A stretch of 64,000 nt of DNA from Devosia sp. XK-2. Its GTDB lineage: Bacteria; Pseudomonadota; Alphaproteobacteria; Rhizobiales; Devosiaceae. The notes under the pieces were generated by a model. The model worked only from the letters and a program-made list of their open reading frames with translations. It did no database searches and was not told the origin of the DNA. Every line of letters starts with the position of its first letter. The stretch's first letter is position 1. A program made the position numbers and the translations under genes. The stretch is from assembly GCF_037113415.1 (NCBI RefSeq), contig NZ_CP146608.1:3443001-3507000 (forward strand). The letters are read 5' to 3'. Below are positions 8,828 to 16,707 of the stretch, one piece after another.

Positions 8828-9838
8828 ATGAGCACACACAAGATTCGCTGGGGCATTCTGTCCACCGCCAATATCGGCATGGAAAAGGTAACCCCGGCCA
8901 TTCAGGCCTCACCCAGCTCCGAGGTCGTGGCCATTGGCTCGCGCGATGCGGCCAAGGCCCGCGCCGCCGCCGACCGGCTCGGCATCGCCAAGGCCTATGG
9001 CTCCTATGAAGAGCTCTTCGCCGATCCCGATATCGACGCCATCTACAATCCCCTGCCCAATCATCTGCACGTGCCCATGACATTGGCCGCGGCCCGGGCC
9101 GGCAAACATGTCTTATGCGAAAAACCCATTGCCCTTTCGGCATCCGAGGCCGAACAGCTCCGAGACATCCCCAAAGACGTGGTTTTCATGGAAGCCTTCA
9201 TGGTGCGCTTCCACCCGCAATGGCACCGGGCGCGCGAGATTATCCGCGCGGGCGAACTGGGAGAGATCCGCGCGATCAATGCGGTCTTCACCTATCACAA
9301 TGTCGATCCGGGCAATGTGCGTAATCAGGCCGATATCGGCGGCGGCGGCATTATGGATATTGGCTGCTATCCGATTACAGCGGGGCGCTTTTTCTTTGAG
9401 GGTGAACCCGAGCGCGTCGTCTCGCTGGTCGAGCGCGACCCCAATTTCGGCACCGACCGACTGGCTTCGGTTCTTGCCGATTTTGGCACCGGGCGGCAAT
9501 TGAGCTTTACCTGCTCCACCCAGGCCGCACCGCACCAGCGCGTGCAGATCTTCGGCACCAAAGCCAAAGCCGAAATCATCATTCCCTTCAATGCGCCCGC
9601 CAATGAGCGCACCGCGATCACCGTCGATATCGGTTCGCCCGTGGATGGGTCGCTGGCCCGGCGTGAAATCCTGCCCGCCTGCGACCAATATACCGAACAG
9701 GCCGAAGCCTTCACCCAGGCAGTGCTGGGCAAGACACCGCTGCCCTATGGGGTCGAGGACGCCATCGCCTCCATGCGGGTGATCGACGCCATTTTCGAAA
9801 GCGAAAAGACTGGCGCCTGGGCCAGGGTGGCCCGCTAA
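8828..9838 (+). CDS. Gfo/Idh/MocA-family oxidoreductase
   Basis: 336-residue NAD(P)-dependent dehydrogenase of the glucose-fructose oxidoreductase family. It shows the Rossmann start IRWGILSTANIG, then YNPLPNHLH and the active-site CEKPIAL (about residues 95–101). GGGGIMDIGCYPI follows in the C-terminal domain. Family members oxidise or reduce sugars, inositols or dihydrodiols; the substrate here is not clear. Transcribed alone. ATG at 8828 follows GGAGGGA; an open extension to 8783 lacks a site. The 8664–8827 gap holds the divergent promoters. Confidence 0.9.
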   Translation: MSTHKIRWGILSTANIGMEKVTPAIQASPSSEVVAIGSRDAAKARAAADRLGIAKAYGSYEELFADPDIDAIYNPLPNHLHVPMTLAAARAGKHVLCEKPIALSASEAEQLRDIPKDVVFMEAFMVRFHPQWHRAREIIRAGELGEIRAINAVFTYHNVDPGNVRNQADIGGGGIMDIGCYPITAGRFFFEGEPERVVSLVERDPNFGTDRLASVLADFGTGRQLSFTCSTQAAPHQRVQIFGTKAKAEIIIPFNAPANERTAITVDIGSPVDGSLARREILPACDQYTEQAEAFTQAVLGKTPLPYGVEDAIASMRVIDAIFESEKTGAWARVAR

Positions 9839-9866
9839 GCCTGATCGGGCTGGCTATTGGCTGGCC

Positions 9867-10439
9867 CTAGCCGCCCAGTTCCGGCCCGATCAGCCGCTCG
9901 GCCAGGATCATCAGATCAGTGGAAAGGTTGGCCGAGGCAATGCCCTCCTCGGCCACACCCTTGGCCGCGGCCAGAACCAGCCGCGCGAGGGGCTCGGGCC
10001 GGGCAATGCCGGCGGCCTGCAGTTCACCGGCCAATCTCTGGGCAATTTCCTCATTCGAGCGCGCGAAAAGCTCTGCCCCCTCATGATGGGCTGCAAACAA
10101 TTCGTCCGCATGGACAGACCCGGCCACCGCCGCCGCGACAACGTCGAATTTCGCCACCAGTGCCCGCCCAATCCGGTCCGCCACCGGCCCCTCACTACTC
10201 AAAGCGGCGTCAAATGCGGCATGTTTGTCGGCGACCAATTGCTCCAGCAAGGCACCAAACACGGCATGTTTGTCGGCAAATTGCGCATAGAGCGTAGGCT
10301 TGGCGATCTGCGCCTCGCGCGCAATAGCCTCCATAGTGGTGGCGCGTAAGCCATTGCGCAAAAACAGGTTTCGCGCCGCAAACAGGATACGCTCCCGCTT
10401 CTCCGCTCCACGTCCGGTCACATTCAATGCCAAATTCAT
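9867..10439 (-). CDS. TetR/AcrR-family transcriptional regulator
   Basis: 190 residues. An N-terminal TetR helix-turn-helix covers about 14–60 (RERILFAARNLFLRNGLRAT … IAKPTLYAQFADKHAVF), followed by a helical ligand-binding domain. It is divergent from the SDR gene at 10503, with a palindromic operator between them. The natural reading is a repressor of both genes released by a small molecule, which is inference from the layout. ATG at 10439. Confidence 0.92.
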   Translation of the reverse strand: MNLALNVTGRGAEKRERILFAARNLFLRNGLRATTMEAIAREAQIAKPTLYAQFADKHAVFGALLEQLVADKHAAFDAALSSEGPVADRIGRALVAKFDVVAAAVAGSVHADELFAAHHEGAELFARSNEEIAQRLAGELQAAGIARPEPLARLVLAAAKGVAEEGIASANLSTDLMILAERLIGPELGG

Positions 10440-10455
10440 CCTCGTGTATTGAACA

Positions 10456-10487
10456 AATTGAACGATATTCGTATATATCGTTCAATT
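10456..10487. promoter_or_regulatory. TetR operator palindrome
   Basis: Perfect inverted repeat with 13-base arms, AATTGAACGATAT and its complement ATATCGTTCAATT, around six bases (10469–10474). It lies 17 bases from the tetR start and 16 bases from the SDR start, where a repressor would block both. The last bases run into the SDR ribosome-binding region. Confidence 0.82.
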
Positions 10488-10502
10488 CAAGGAGCACCAA
10501 CC

Positions 10503-11531
10503 ATGTCCAAGCCCAGCAGTGACACCGTTCTTCTGACCGGCATATCCGGCTTTCTCGGCGGCCACGTTGCCCTCGCCCTGCTCAATGCCGGTTATAAGGT
10601 GCGCGGCAGCGTCCGCAACCTTGCAAGAGCCGACAAGGTCCGCGCCACCCTTACAGCAGCGGGTGCCGACATCTCGAAGCTCGAATTTGTCGAACTGGAC
10701 CTGACCGCAGACCAGGGCTGGGACGCGGCCATGGATGGCGTGCGCTATCTCCAGCACACCGCATCGCCCTTTCTGCTCAAAATGCCAAGCGACCGTAACC
10801 AATTGATCGGTCCGGCCGTGGCCGGCACGGAGCGAGCCATTACCGCCGCCCTCAAGGCCCAGGTCGAGCGCGTGGTTCTGACCTCCTCCATGGCGGCCAT
10901 CGCCTATGGCCATGAAAAGACCGGCGCGCCTTTATTCTCAGCCAGCGACTGGACCCGGCTCGATGGCCGCCCGGTCAATGCCTATATCGAATCCAAGACC
11001 CGCGCGGAGCGGCGCGCCTGGGAAATGATGGAGGCGGCAGGCCGCCGCAACGACCTCGCGACCATCAATCCGAGCGGGATTTTCGGGCCCCTGCTCGACG
11101 AGGATCCGGGCACCTCGGCCATTCTGGTCAAGCGCCTGCTCGACGGTTCGGTGCCGGCTGCCCCGCGCATTCCCATTACCGTCGTCGATGTGCGCGACGT
11201 CGCAGCGGCCCATATCGCGGCCATGACCGACCCACAGGCCGGCGGCCAGCGCTTTCCCATGGCCGATAAGCCACTCTATTTCATCGACGTGGCCCGCCTG
11301 CTGCGCACGCACTTCCCCGACAGGAAAATACCGCGCCTGGAAATGCCCGATTGGGTCGTGCGGCTCTATGCCCTGTTCGACCGGGACGTGCGCGACAATC
11401 TGGGGGAACTGGGCTATGCCAAGCGCCTCGATTCGGGCCCGACAATCACCCTTCTGGGCAAATCCCTGGTCCCGGCCAATGACGCCCTGATGGCCACGGC
11501 CGAAAGCCTGATCAAACACAGGATCGTCTAG
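10503..11531 (+). CDS. NAD(P)-dependent epimerase/reductase (dihydroflavonol-reductase-like extended SDR)
   Basis: 342 residues. The N-terminal TGISGFLGGHVA is the extended-SDR nucleotide motif; VVLTSSMAAIAYG and YIESKTRAERRAW (YxxxK catalytic pair) follow, then INPSGIFGPLL. This matches the dihydroflavonol-4-reductase/aldehyde reductase group, which reduces carbonyls with NADPH. ATG at 10503 has GGAG eight bases before it; the frame extends to 10449 through the operator and is not used. Likely controlled by the divergent TetR regulator. Confidence 0.9.
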   Translation: MSKPSSDTVLLTGISGFLGGHVALALLNAGYKVRGSVRNLARADKVRATLTAAGADISKLEFVELDLTADQGWDAAMDGVRYLQHTASPFLLKMPSDRNQLIGPAVAGTERAITAALKAQVERVVLTSSMAAIAYGHEKTGAPLFSASDWTRLDGRPVNAYIESKTRAERRAWEMMEAAGRRNDLATINPSGIFGPLLDEDPGTSAILVKRLLDGSVPAAPRIPITVVDVRDVAAAHIAAMTDPQAGGQRFPMADKPLYFIDVARLLRTHFPDRKIPRLEMPDWVVRLYALFDRDVRDNLGELGYAKRLDSGPTITLLGKSLVPANDALMATAESLIKHRIV

Positions 11532-11616
11532 CCCATGCCGGGCGGCGGCGCGATCATATCGGCCGCCACACCCCCTTGCCCTCGGCCCCGATATTGTCCA
11601 TATAGCGCCTTGGTGA

Positions 11617-11692
<76 letters not shown>

Positions 11693-11716
11693 TTTTCCCC
11701 ACCTCACGCGCCGAGA

Positions 11717-12094
11717 TCACCCATCGGTGCTGCAAAGCGCTGCCGTCCAGATTTTGACGGGGTCTGCCGCGGCGGCACCAAGCTCGAGACAGGACTGCTC
11801 GGTGCAAAGCGTCCAGGGCGAGATTGTGGCGCCGGATGCTGCAAGAACGAGGGTCTCGACCGGCGCAAGATGCGGTGAATAGACCCACCTGCCATTGCGC
11901 TGCACCGCATTGCCGGGAAGATCGATCCCGGCGCCCGATCCTTCCACGCTGGCCTCCACGACCCTGAGCGCGCCGCCCTCGACAATCCAGTTTTCCGACC
12001 AGGTGGTCTTTTCCACCGAATGTGTCCAACTGAGCGAGAATGCGGTCGCCGCAAGCGCGATAAGCTTACCGCTTGCGGCGATGCACAGGCTCAT
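11717..12094 (-). CDS. DUF1850 domain protein, TRAP-transporter partner
   Basis: 125 residues with a short N-terminal hydrophobic segment, so probably exported or membrane-tethered. FSLSWTHSVEKTTW (about 19–32), EGSGAG and the later pattern of hydrophobic strands with two Cys match DUF1850. DUF1850 genes are found next to TAXI-type TRAP permeases; their role is not known. The start overlaps the permease stop by four bases (ATGA). It is the last gene of the TAXI-TRAP operon and ends just before the tRNA on the other strand. Confidence 0.85.
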   Translation of the reverse strand: MSLCIAASGKLIALAATAFSLSWTHSVEKTTWSENWIVEGGALRVVEASVEGSGAGIDLPGNAVQRNGRWVYSPHLAPVETLVLAASGATISPWTLCTEQSCLELGAAAADPVKIWTAALCSTDG

Positions 12095-14211
12095 GAAGCT
12101 TGCCCCGCAACATTCTGGCGCGCCTTGCGCGCCCGCCAGATCTGGAACGCGACAAGGGCCAGTCCCAAAGCGAAGCCGATTTCGTCAGTCATTGGCAGCG
12201 CCAGGATGAGCGTAATGCCTGCGACAAGGAAGGCTGCGCGCTCCACCACCCCGGCCCTGACGAAGAGGAAGCCGATAAGCCCCACGCCGGTCAGCCCTAT
12301 ACCCGCACAGGCCTTGAAGATCACATAGGCGACCTCCACCGGATAGCCGAAGGCCTCGGCCATCCAGCCGCCTTCCTGGAGCATCAGGGACGGCGTGAAG
12401 ACGGCCATGAACGGGATCACGAATCCGGCCGCCGCCAGCTTGATGGCATTGAGCGAAATCTTGAGCCCGCTCGATTTGGCGATGGGCGCCGCCGCAAAGC
12501 AAGCCAATGCCACCGGCGGGGTGAGATCGGCCATGATGCCGAAATAGAAAACGAACATATGGCTGACCAGCAGCGGCACGCCCAGGTCAAGCAGCGCCGG
12601 TCCGGCCAGCGAGGAGGTAATGATGTAATTGGGGATAGTGGGAATGCCCATGCCCAGCACCAGGCAGGTCAGCATGGTCAGGACGAGCGAGAGGAAAAGA
12701 TTGCTTTCCCCGATGCTGATAATGGCGCTGATAAAGGTCGAGGCAATGCCGGTGAGCGTCAGGGTGCCGATCACCACGCCCACCACCGCGCAGGCAACCC
12801 CCACGGGTAGGGCATTGCGCGCGCCCTGGGCCAGTGCGTCGCGGCAGATAACGAGTGTCTCCCGGCCGCCCTTGAACAAGGCACAGGCCCCGATCAGCCC
12901 CACGATCACAGCAAATAGCAGATTGACGCCGACCCAGGCGAACGAGGCTGCGGCCAGACCCAGCGCGACCCAGAACACCACGCGAAATGCCATAGGCCCG
13001 ATACGGGCCGCCAGCGGCGTACCCAGGATCAGAACCACCACCAGCGCCAGGCCCATTGTGCCGGCAAAGACGGGCGTATAGCCGGCCATGAGCAGATAGA
13101 TCAGCGCGGCAAGAGGCAGGATCAGGGGCCATTGCTCCTTGACCGCCAGCCAGGGATTGGGAAGCTGATCCCGGGGCATGCCCTTGAGCCCGAGCCTTGC
13201 CGCTTCCAGACGCACCATCCAGAAGCAGACGGCAAAGTAGAGTAGGGCCGGAATGATGGCCGCCTGCACAATCGCGGCATATGGAACATCGAGCGTTTCG
13301 GCCATGATGAAGGCAACCGCTCCCATGACCGGCGGCATGATCTGCCCGCCCATCGATGCTGTGGCCTCCACGCCCCCCGCAAAGGCGGCCCGGTAGCCGA
13401 AGCGCTTCATCAGCGGGATGGTGAACTGCCCGGAAGCTACGACATTGGCGACACCGGAGCCCGATATTGTGCCCATCAGCGCCGAGGACAGGACCGCCAC
13501 CTGCGCCGGACCGCCCCGCGACCCGCCAACCAGGCCGAGGGCGAAGTCGTTGAACAGCTTGAGCATGCCGGCCCGTTCGAGAAAGGCGGCAAAGACCACG
13601 AAGATGAAGATGTAAGCAGCCGACACATAGATCGGTGTGCCGTAAATACCTTCCGTGCCGAAGCCGAAATGCTCAACGATCAGCTCGAAATCATAGCCGC
13701 GATGGATCAGCGGCGAGGGGAGGTACTGCCCGAAAAAGCAGTAGGCGAGGAAAATGCCCGCGATCAGCGCGAGCGGCCACCCCAGGATACGGCGCGCCGC
13801 CTCAAAGACCAGCACGACCACACTGGTGCCCACGACAAGGTCCATCGTGGTGAGAAAGCCGGTGCGGCGAATAAGGTCCGCGTAGAAGACCCAATTATAG
13901 ACGCCGGTGAAAAACCCGACCGCGCCCAGCGCCCAGAACAGCGCTTTGGCCGGGGAGGACTTGGCCACCAGATTTGCCACCAGGCCGAAAGTCAGAAGCA
14001 GCAGAAAGCCAACATGCATGGCGCGCACGACCTGGCTTGGCAAAGCGCCATAGGCGGCGGTCCAGAGCGTGAACAGGGCAAAGGCAATGGCTATGCCAAA
14101 GGCGATCCTGCCGGTAATGCCCGGGCCGAAGCCCGGCGGCAGGCCCTCGGCAATATCCTCGTCGGATTGATGGGCGACGGCATCGGCCCGAACGTCACCG
14201 GATTGGGTCAT
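12091..14211 (-). CDS. TRAP transporter permease, fused small and large membrane subunits (TAXI type)
   Basis: 706 residues, nearly all hydrophobic helices. The first about 200 residues correspond to the four-helix DctQ-like part. The rest is the 12-helix DctM-like part, with GSGVANVVASGQFTIPLMKRFG and GMGIPTIPNYII as recognisable DctM motifs. The fused form is standard for TAXI-type TRAP systems, which use an ion gradient to import solutes delivered by a periplasmic binding protein. ATG at 14211 follows GGAGGAAAG. Upstream by 66 bases is the binding-protein gene; downstream it overlaps DUF1850. Confidence 0.95.
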   Translation of the reverse strand: MTQSGDVRADAVAHQSDEDIAEGLPPGFGPGITGRIAFGIAIAFALFTLWTAAYGALPSQVVRAMHVGFLLLLTFGLVANLVAKSSPAKALFWALGAVGFFTGVYNWVFYADLIRRTGFLTTMDLVVGTSVVVLVFEAARRILGWPLALIAGIFLAYCFFGQYLPSPLIHRGYDFELIVEHFGFGTEGIYGTPIYVSAAYIFIFVVFAAFLERAGMLKLFNDFALGLVGGSRGGPAQVAVLSSALMGTISGSGVANVVASGQFTIPLMKRFGYRAAFAGGVEATASMGGQIMPPVMGAVAFIMAETLDVPYAAIVQAAIIPALLYFAVCFWMVRLEAARLGLKGMPRDQLPNPWLAVKEQWPLILPLAALIYLLMAGYTPVFAGTMGLALVVVLILGTPLAARIGPMAFRVVFWVALGLAAASFAWVGVNLLFAVIVGLIGACALFKGGRETLVICRDALAQGARNALPVGVACAVVGVVIGTLTLTGIASTFISAIISIGESNLFLSLVLTMLTCLVLGMGIPTIPNYIITSSLAGPALLDLGVPLLVSHMFVFYFGIMADLTPPVALACFAAAPIAKSSGLKISLNAIKLAAAGFVIPFMAVFTPSLMLQEGGWMAEAFGYPVEVAYVIFKACAGIGLTGVGLIGFLFVRAGVVERAAFLVAGITLILALPMTDEIGFALGLALVAFQIWRARKARQNVAGQAS

Positions 14212-14242
14212 AGGTCTCTTTCCTCCCAGAAGAGCAAGGTGC

Positions 14243-14269
14243 GGGCCCGCCGGCTAGGACGGCGGACCC
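14243..14269 (-). promoter_or_regulatory. Intercistronic hairpin between TAXI binding protein and permease genes
   Basis: Ten-base stem (GGGTCCGCCG pairing with CGGCGGGCCC, one G:U pair) around a seven-base loop, with no T run after it. Such hairpins downstream of binding-protein genes usually protect the 3' end of the message or partly stop transcription, giving more binding protein than permease. Confidence 0.6.
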
Positions 14270-14277
14270 TGTGGGCA

Positions 14278-15231
14278 TTATTGAATGATGCCCTGTTCGC
14301 GGTAATAGCGTTCCGCGCCCGGATGCAGCGGGATAGGAAGACCCTTGATTGCCGCATTGATGTCGATGCTTTCGGCCGCGCTGTGGGCCGCCCGCATGCG
14401 GTCGAGATTTTCGAACAACAGCTTGGTCATCTGATAGGCGGTCTCTTCGCTGACGCCCTCATGGGACACAAGGATATTGCCGATAGCGGCGGTCGGCACA
14501 TCCTCGTCCTGACCGCTATAGGTGCCGGCCGGAATGATGGCCGGGACATAGGGTTCGCCGATCTGCACGACCGTCTCTGCCGGGATGGCCACGATATTGA
14601 TCTCGTGGGTGGCGGTCAGGTCCTGGATGAAAGCTACGCCCAGACCCGCGGACTGCAAGGTGGAATCGAGCTGGCGGTTTTTGATCAGTTCGGCCGATTC
14701 CGCATAGGGCAGATATTCCACCCGTCCAAGGTCATCATAGCTCAGGCCCGCGGCCTGGAAGATGGCGCGGGCATTGAGCTCCGTGCCCGAAGCGGGCGCT
14801 CCCACCGACATGGATTTGCCCGGCAGATCCTCCAGCGTTTCGATACCGGACTGCGCATCGGCAACGATCTGCACATAGTTGGGATAGATGGCAGCGATCG
14901 CCCGCAGGCCTTCCAACCGTTGCGGGAAGCCGGCCTCTTCATTGCCGGCCCAGGCCAAGGCCACCGAGTCGCCAAGGGCAAAGGCGATTTCCCCACGGCC
15001 CTGGGCCAGAAGGTTGAGATTTTCGACCGACGCCTTGGTTGATTGTACCTGGACGCGCGACCCTTCGATCCCGTCGCCATAGATTTCGCTAAGGGCAACG
15101 CCCAGCGGGTAATAGACGCCCGATGTGCCGCCGGTCAGGACGTTTATGAATTCCTGGCCATGGACGGCCGGCGTGGCAAGGGCGGTGCAAAGCAAGGCTG
15201 CCGCGCCCAGGCGCGTCATCACATTAGTCAT
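14278..15231 (-). CDS. TAXI-family TRAP transporter solute-binding protein
   Basis: 317 residues with a signal peptide (MTRLGAAALLCTALATPAVHGQ). LTGGTSGVYYPLGVALSEIY (about 32–51) is the hallmark of TAXI-type binding proteins, followed by GEIAFALGDS and LPGKSMSVGAPASGTE. It captures the solute in the periplasm for the downstream permease. Known TAXI proteins bind glutamate or other organic anions; the ligand is not predictable here. ATG at 15231 has GGGAGG seven bases upstream. A sigma-54 promoter lies about 60 bases upstream. Confidence 0.95.
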   Translation of the reverse strand: MTNVMTRLGAAALLCTALATPAVHGQEFINVLTGGTSGVYYPLGVALSEIYGDGIEGSRVQVQSTKASVENLNLLAQGRGEIAFALGDSVALAWAGNEEAGFPQRLEGLRAIAAIYPNYVQIVADAQSGIETLEDLPGKSMSVGAPASGTELNARAIFQAAGLSYDDLGRVEYLPYAESAELIKNRQLDSTLQSAGLGVAFIQDLTATHEINIVAIPAETVVQIGEPYVPAIIPAGTYSGQDEDVPTAAIGNILVSHEGVSEETAYQMTKLLFENLDRMRAAHSAAESIDINAAIKGLPIPLHPGAERYYREQGIIQ

Positions 15232-15290
15232 CGATTTCCTCCCAAAAGGTTTGGTGGTCGCCGGTCATTGCGGCGTCCCGACCAATGAGG

Positions 15291-15306
15291 AGCAAGCCCC
15301 GTGCCA
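15291..15306 (-). promoter_or_regulatory. Sigma-54 (RpoN) promoter for the TAXI-TRAP operon
   Basis: On the minus strand the sequence reads TGGCAC-GGGGC-TTGCT, a full match to the -24/-12 consensus TGGCAC-N5-TTGCW. Transcription would start near 15279, leaving a leader of about 48 bases before the binding-protein ATG. The gene just upstream encodes an NtrC/DctD-type activator that works only with sigma-54, which supports the call. Confidence 0.85.
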
Positions 15307-15347
15307 AACCGGCAGCATTGAAATCATTGACCTTTCTGGCGAGACCG

Positions 15348-15393
15348 GGCGAGATTTCGCCAGCCGGCAAGGTCAGCCTGGCAAAGTTTCGCC
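15348..15393. promoter_or_regulatory. Paired upstream activator sites for the DctD-like regulator
   Basis: Two related 14-base near-palindromes, GGCGAGATTTCGCC at 15348–15361 and GGCAAAGTTTCGCC at 15380–15393. They are identical at 11 of 14 positions and 32 bp apart centre to centre, about three helical turns. They fall at about -70 to -115 from the predicted sigma-54 start, the usual place for enhancer sites. The second lies inside the last codons of the activator gene. Confidence 0.65.
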
Positions 15394-16707
15394 AGGCTCC
15401 GGCCCCGGGCGCAGGCCATATTTGGCGATTTTTTCATTGAGCGTGCGACGCGGCACGCCGAGGCGTTTGGCCGCTTCGGCCGTGGCACCGCCAGTATCGG
15501 CGAGCGTGGTAGCAATGATCCTGGCCTCATAGGCTGCAACCAGTTCGGGCAGATTGCCGGGCGCCGCCTGCTGCAGGGCCGGAGAATCGAGCCCGATCAC
15601 CGCCCGCTCGGCATAGGATTTGAGCTCGCGAACATTGCCCGGCCAGCGCTGCTGCGACAGGTATAGGCCGAGCTCGGGTGGCAATTCCTTGAAGCCAAGG
15701 CCGTATCGCTCGGCCGCGCGGCGCGCGAACACAGCATAGAGCAGCGGCACATCCTCGGGCCGGTCGCGCAACGGGGGCAGCGGCAGATCAATAGTAGAGA
15801 GGCGAAAATAAAGGTCACTCCGGAACCGGCCGGCTTCGCTTTCCGCCTTGAGATCGACCTTTGTTGCGGCGACGAACCGGACATCGACCGGTATTTGCCG
15901 GTTGGATCCGATCGGCTCGACCACCCGCTCCTGGATGATGCGCAGCACCTTGGCCTGCAGCGCCAGAGGCATGGATTCGATCTCGTCGAGAAACACCGTT
16001 CCACCCGAAGCATAGGCTATGCGCCCCTGCCGCGGCGCCTGCGCGCCGGTAAATGCGCCGCGCTCATGCCCGAATATCTCGCTTTCGAAGATCGTTTCCG
16101 GAATGGCCGCGCAATTGATGGCCACGAACGGCCCGGCGCGGCGGTGGCCGAAATCATGCAATGCCCGGGCAACGACTTCCTTGCCCGTGCCGGTTTCGCC
16201 GGTGATCAGCACATCCACATCGATATCTGCCAGGCGCTGCACCGAGCGGCGGACTGCCGCCATGGCGGGAGAAATACCGATCAGCCTGGTATCCAGGTCC
16301 TCCGATCCCACCTGCAGGCGTCGGATTTCCCGCTTGAGCCGCCGCCGCTCCACGGCATTGTCGAGAATGGAAACCAGCTGATCGGCATCATAGGGCTTTT
16401 CGAGGAAGTGATAGGCGCCGGCCTGAATGGCTTCCACGGCCAGCGGCACATCGCCATGGCCGGTGAGCAGAATAACCGGCAGTTCGGGCTCGCGCTGGCG
16501 GATTTCGCGCAGCAAGTCGAGGCCGGAAAGGCCGGGCATGCGCATATCCGAGACCACGCAGTCGCAGGCCGCGCCATCGACGCCGCCGAGCGCCGCTCGG
16601 GGATCGCTGAAACTCTCAACCTCAAAGCCGCTGGCACCCAGCCAATCGGCTGCGGCAGCGCAGAGATCGGGCTCGTCATCGACAAAAACGATCCGGCCGC
16701 GCGTCAT
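15373..16707 (-). CDS. Sigma-54-dependent response regulator, DctD-like
   Basis: 444 residues in three parts. A receiver domain comes first (IVFVDDEPDLC, phospho-acceptor Asp in CVVSDMRMPG about residue 52, Lys in FLEKPYDADQL). An AAA+ domain follows, with GETGTGKE, the sigma-54 contact GAFTGA and GGTVFLDE. A C-terminal Fis-type helix-turn-helix ends it (AAKRLGVPRRTLNEKIAKYGL). When phosphorylated it drives open-complex formation by RNA polymerase–sigma-54. ATG at 16707 overlaps the kinase stop by four bases; an open extension to 16764 lies inside the kinase gene. Probable target: the TAXI-TRAP operon immediately downstream. Confidence 0.95.
   Translation of the reverse strand: MTRGRIVFVDDEPDLCAAAADWLGASGFEVESFSDPRAALGGVDGAACDCVVSDMRMPGLSGLDLLREIRQREPELPVILLTGHGDVPLAVEAIQAGAYHFLEKPYDADQLVSILDNAVERRRLKREIRRLQVGSEDLDTRLIGISPAMAAVRRSVQRLADIDVDVLITGETGTGKEVVARALHDFGHRRAGPFVAINCAAIPETIFESEIFGHERGAFTGAQAPRQGRIAYASGGTVFLDEIESMPLALQAKVLRIIQERVVEPIGSNRQIPVDVRFVAATKVDLKAESEAGRFRSDLYFRLSTIDLPLPPLRDRPEDVPLLYAVFARRAAERYGLGFKELPPELGLYLSQQRWPGNVRELKSYAERAVIGLDSPALQQAAPGNLPELVAAYEARIIATTLADTGGATAEAAKRLGVPRRTLNEKIAKYGLRPGPEPGETLPG

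Noticed and set aside
15232-15290. Housekeeping sigma-70 promoter for the TAXI operon
   Set aside because: I saw no paired -35/-10 hexamers with normal spacing here, while the sigma-54 match is full length.
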